DNA of 13,300 nucleotides from the NCBI GenBank assembly GCA_910580005.1, contig CAJTXH010000081.1, positions 1 to 13,300 of the forward strand, in the 5' to 3' direction. The notes under the pieces were generated by a model. The model was not told the origin of the DNA, did not search any database, and saw only the letters and a program-made list of their open reading frames with translations. This DNA comes from an uncultured Lachnospiraceae bacterium. Lineage in GTDB: Bacteria > Bacillota > Clostridia > Lachnospirales > Lachnospiraceae. Of the stretch, positions 12,705 to 13,300 are shown in pieces. How positions within the stretch are numbered: position 1 is the first letter of the stretch; each line of letters begins with the position of its first letter. The position numbers and the translations under genes are program-made.

Positions 12705-12953
12705 TATTAATGCACCTCCTGTTAATCTACAGCGGATTTCAAATCCTGCCCTGACGCATGGTGTTGAAATCATCCTAGATGGTCTATAACGTGCATGCTT
12801 GTATTTGTTTCAATCCACGTCCGGTATTTCCGGAGTACAGCATGCGGCATAAGCCGTGCGGATTGCCTCATGCCAGTGGGGGTTACTGGTTTATCTCTGC
12901 CTCCACTGCCGCTCTATATAAACCCTAAGAGTTTCTACCTGTTAAAAAAGATA
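12705..12953 (-). promoter_or_regulatory. Long structured rpsJ-rplC spacer, candidate cis-regulatory RNA
   Basis: The stretch has no convincing gene and many inverted repeats in transcript sense: CAGTGG (12908-12903) with CCACTG (12879-12874); the competing CCAGT (12889-12885) with ACTGG (12877-12873); GGCATGAG (about 12873-12866) with CTTATGCC (12853-12846); GCATGCT (12845-12839) with AGCATGC (12799-12793), enclosing TCCGG/CCGGA; and GGATT (12746-12742) with AATCC (12738-12734). It ends in the rplC AGGAGGTG site. No hairpin is followed by a T-run, so control would more likely act on translation than on termination. Known L4 leaders of Firmicutes lie upstream of rpsJ, not here. Structure is seen; regulation is inferred. 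Confidence 0.5.
12807..12838 (-). repeat. Solitary 32-base unit resembling a type I-C CRISPR repeat
   Basis: On the reverse strand a 32-base segment begins GTACTCC, has an internal stem TCCGG (12834-12830) and CCGGA (12824-12820) around AAATA, and ends CGTGGATTGAAAC. Length, central hairpin and the GTGGATTGAAAC end are those of type I-C repeats as I recall them. There is only one copy; no second repeat is visible at the expected 64-70 base spacing, apart from a GGATTTGAAAT at 12736-12746 that does not align beyond the tail. It is not an array. It could be an orphan repeat or chance within a structured RNA. Confidence 0.35.
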
Positions 12954-13271
12954 TTACTTTTCTTTCATTTTAAGGACTACTGCTACACCAGATGGCATTT
13001 CCATCTTTGTAAGAGCCTCTATGGTCTTCTGTGTAGGGGCAATAACATCAATCAGTCTTTTATGTGTCCTCTGCTCAAACTGCTCTCTTGAATCTTTGTA
13101 CTTATGGACAGCACGGAGAATTGTAACTACTTCCTTCTTTGTTGGAAGTGGTACAGGCCCGCTAACCTTTGCACCTGTCTTTTTAACTGTCTCAATAATC
13201 TTTGCAGCAGCATGATCAACCTGGTTGTGGTCATACGCCTTGAGTGTAATCCTCATTACATTTGTTGCCAT
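12954..13271 (-). CDS. rpsJ: 30S ribosomal protein S10
   Basis: S10 lies in the head of the small subunit and, as NusE, also joins the NusB transcription-antitermination complex. The 105 residues match the family: MRITLKAYDHNQVDHAAAKIIETVKKTGA, then GPVPLPTKKE (38-47), and the tip loop RAVHKYKDSREQFEQRTHKRLIDV (53-76), where tigecycline-resistance changes arise in other bacteria; no loss is seen. ATG follows AGGAGG at 11 bases. It is the first gene of the cluster in this window; only 29 bases upstream are visible, so its promoter and leader are not included. Confidence 0.98.
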   Translation of the reverse strand: MATNVMRITLKAYDHNQVDHAAAKIIETVKKTGAKVSGPVPLPTKKEVVTILRAVHKYKDSREQFEQRTHKRLIDVIAPTQKTIEALTKMEMPSGVAVVLKMKEK

Positions 13272-13300
13272 AAAAAAAGCCGCCTCCTTTTCGCACTTTT

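Noticed and set aside
12736..12746. Second degenerate CRISPR repeat about 71 bases after the repeat-like 32-mer
   Set aside because: Only the GGATTTGAAAT tail is similar and it is better explained as the palindrome GGATT-TGA-AATCC; the preceding 20 bases do not align.
12705..12773. Upstream in-frame extension of rplC giving 23 extra residues
   Set aside because: The extension lacks a ribosome binding site and runs through a structured spacer; the internal ATG has a perfect AGGAGGTG and the canonical L3 N-terminus.
12780..12820. Promoter in the rpsJ-rplC spacer (TTGAAA with TATAGA)
   Set aside because: The spacer would be 19 bases and the -10 matches only four positions; the TTGAAA is also part of the repeat-like tail.
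12942..12965. Intrinsic terminator after rpsJ (AAAAG...CTTTTTT)
   Set aside because: The stem is five mostly A-T pairs with one G-C pair, too weak to terminate; it spans the last rpsJ codons.
13272..13300. Hairpin masking the rpsJ ribosome binding site (AAAAG/CTTTT)
   Set aside because: Only five pairs, nearly all A-T; not stable, and the upstream leader is outside the window.

Overview
The window is almost entirely the S10-spc ribosomal protein gene cluster of a low-GC Firmicute. Protein sequences, AGGAGG-type ribosome binding sites and the zinc-ribbon form of S14 fit Clostridia, and the wording of several proteins (L29, L16, L5) looks like Lachnospiraceae. The family assignment is from memory of protein sequences, not from a search.

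Layout. Positions 1-152 hold two tight hairpins and a plausible promoter. A forward-strand gene for an HD-GYP cyclic-di-GMP phosphodiesterase follows (198-1184) and ends in a bidirectional terminator shared with the opposing genes. Two small reverse-strand genes of unknown function (a three-helix membrane protein and a 114-residue soluble protein) occupy 1217-1982, with a near-consensus sigma-A promoter at 2024-2052. A strong terminator at 2102-2143 marks the end of the ribosomal cluster.

From 13271 down to 2218, all on the reverse strand and in transcription order: rpsJ, rplC, rplD, rplW, rplB, rpsS, rplV, rpsC, rplP, rpmC, rpsQ, rplN, rplX, rplE, rpsN, rpsH, rplF, rplR, rpsE, rpmD, rplO, secY. 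These make proteins of both ribosomal subunits plus the membrane channel through which nascent proteins leave. Many genes are coupled by short gaps or overlaps (rplD/rplW and rpsC/rplP share one base in TAATG; rplP/rpmC overlap by 11 bases). The genes look intact; rpsJ is complete, but its upstream control region lies outside the window.

Most of the cluster is ordinary. What stands out is outside the coding sequence: an unusually long 249-base spacer between rpsJ and rplC full of inverted repeats and holding one 32-base unit that resembles a type I-C CRISPR repeat; hairpins in the rplB-rpsS, rpsS-rplV and rpmD-rplO gaps; and termination directly after secY, where adk-map-infA-rpmJ-rpsM usually follow. 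No tRNA, rRNA, insertion sequence or true CRISPR array is visible, and no stretch longer than 300 bases lacks a gene.
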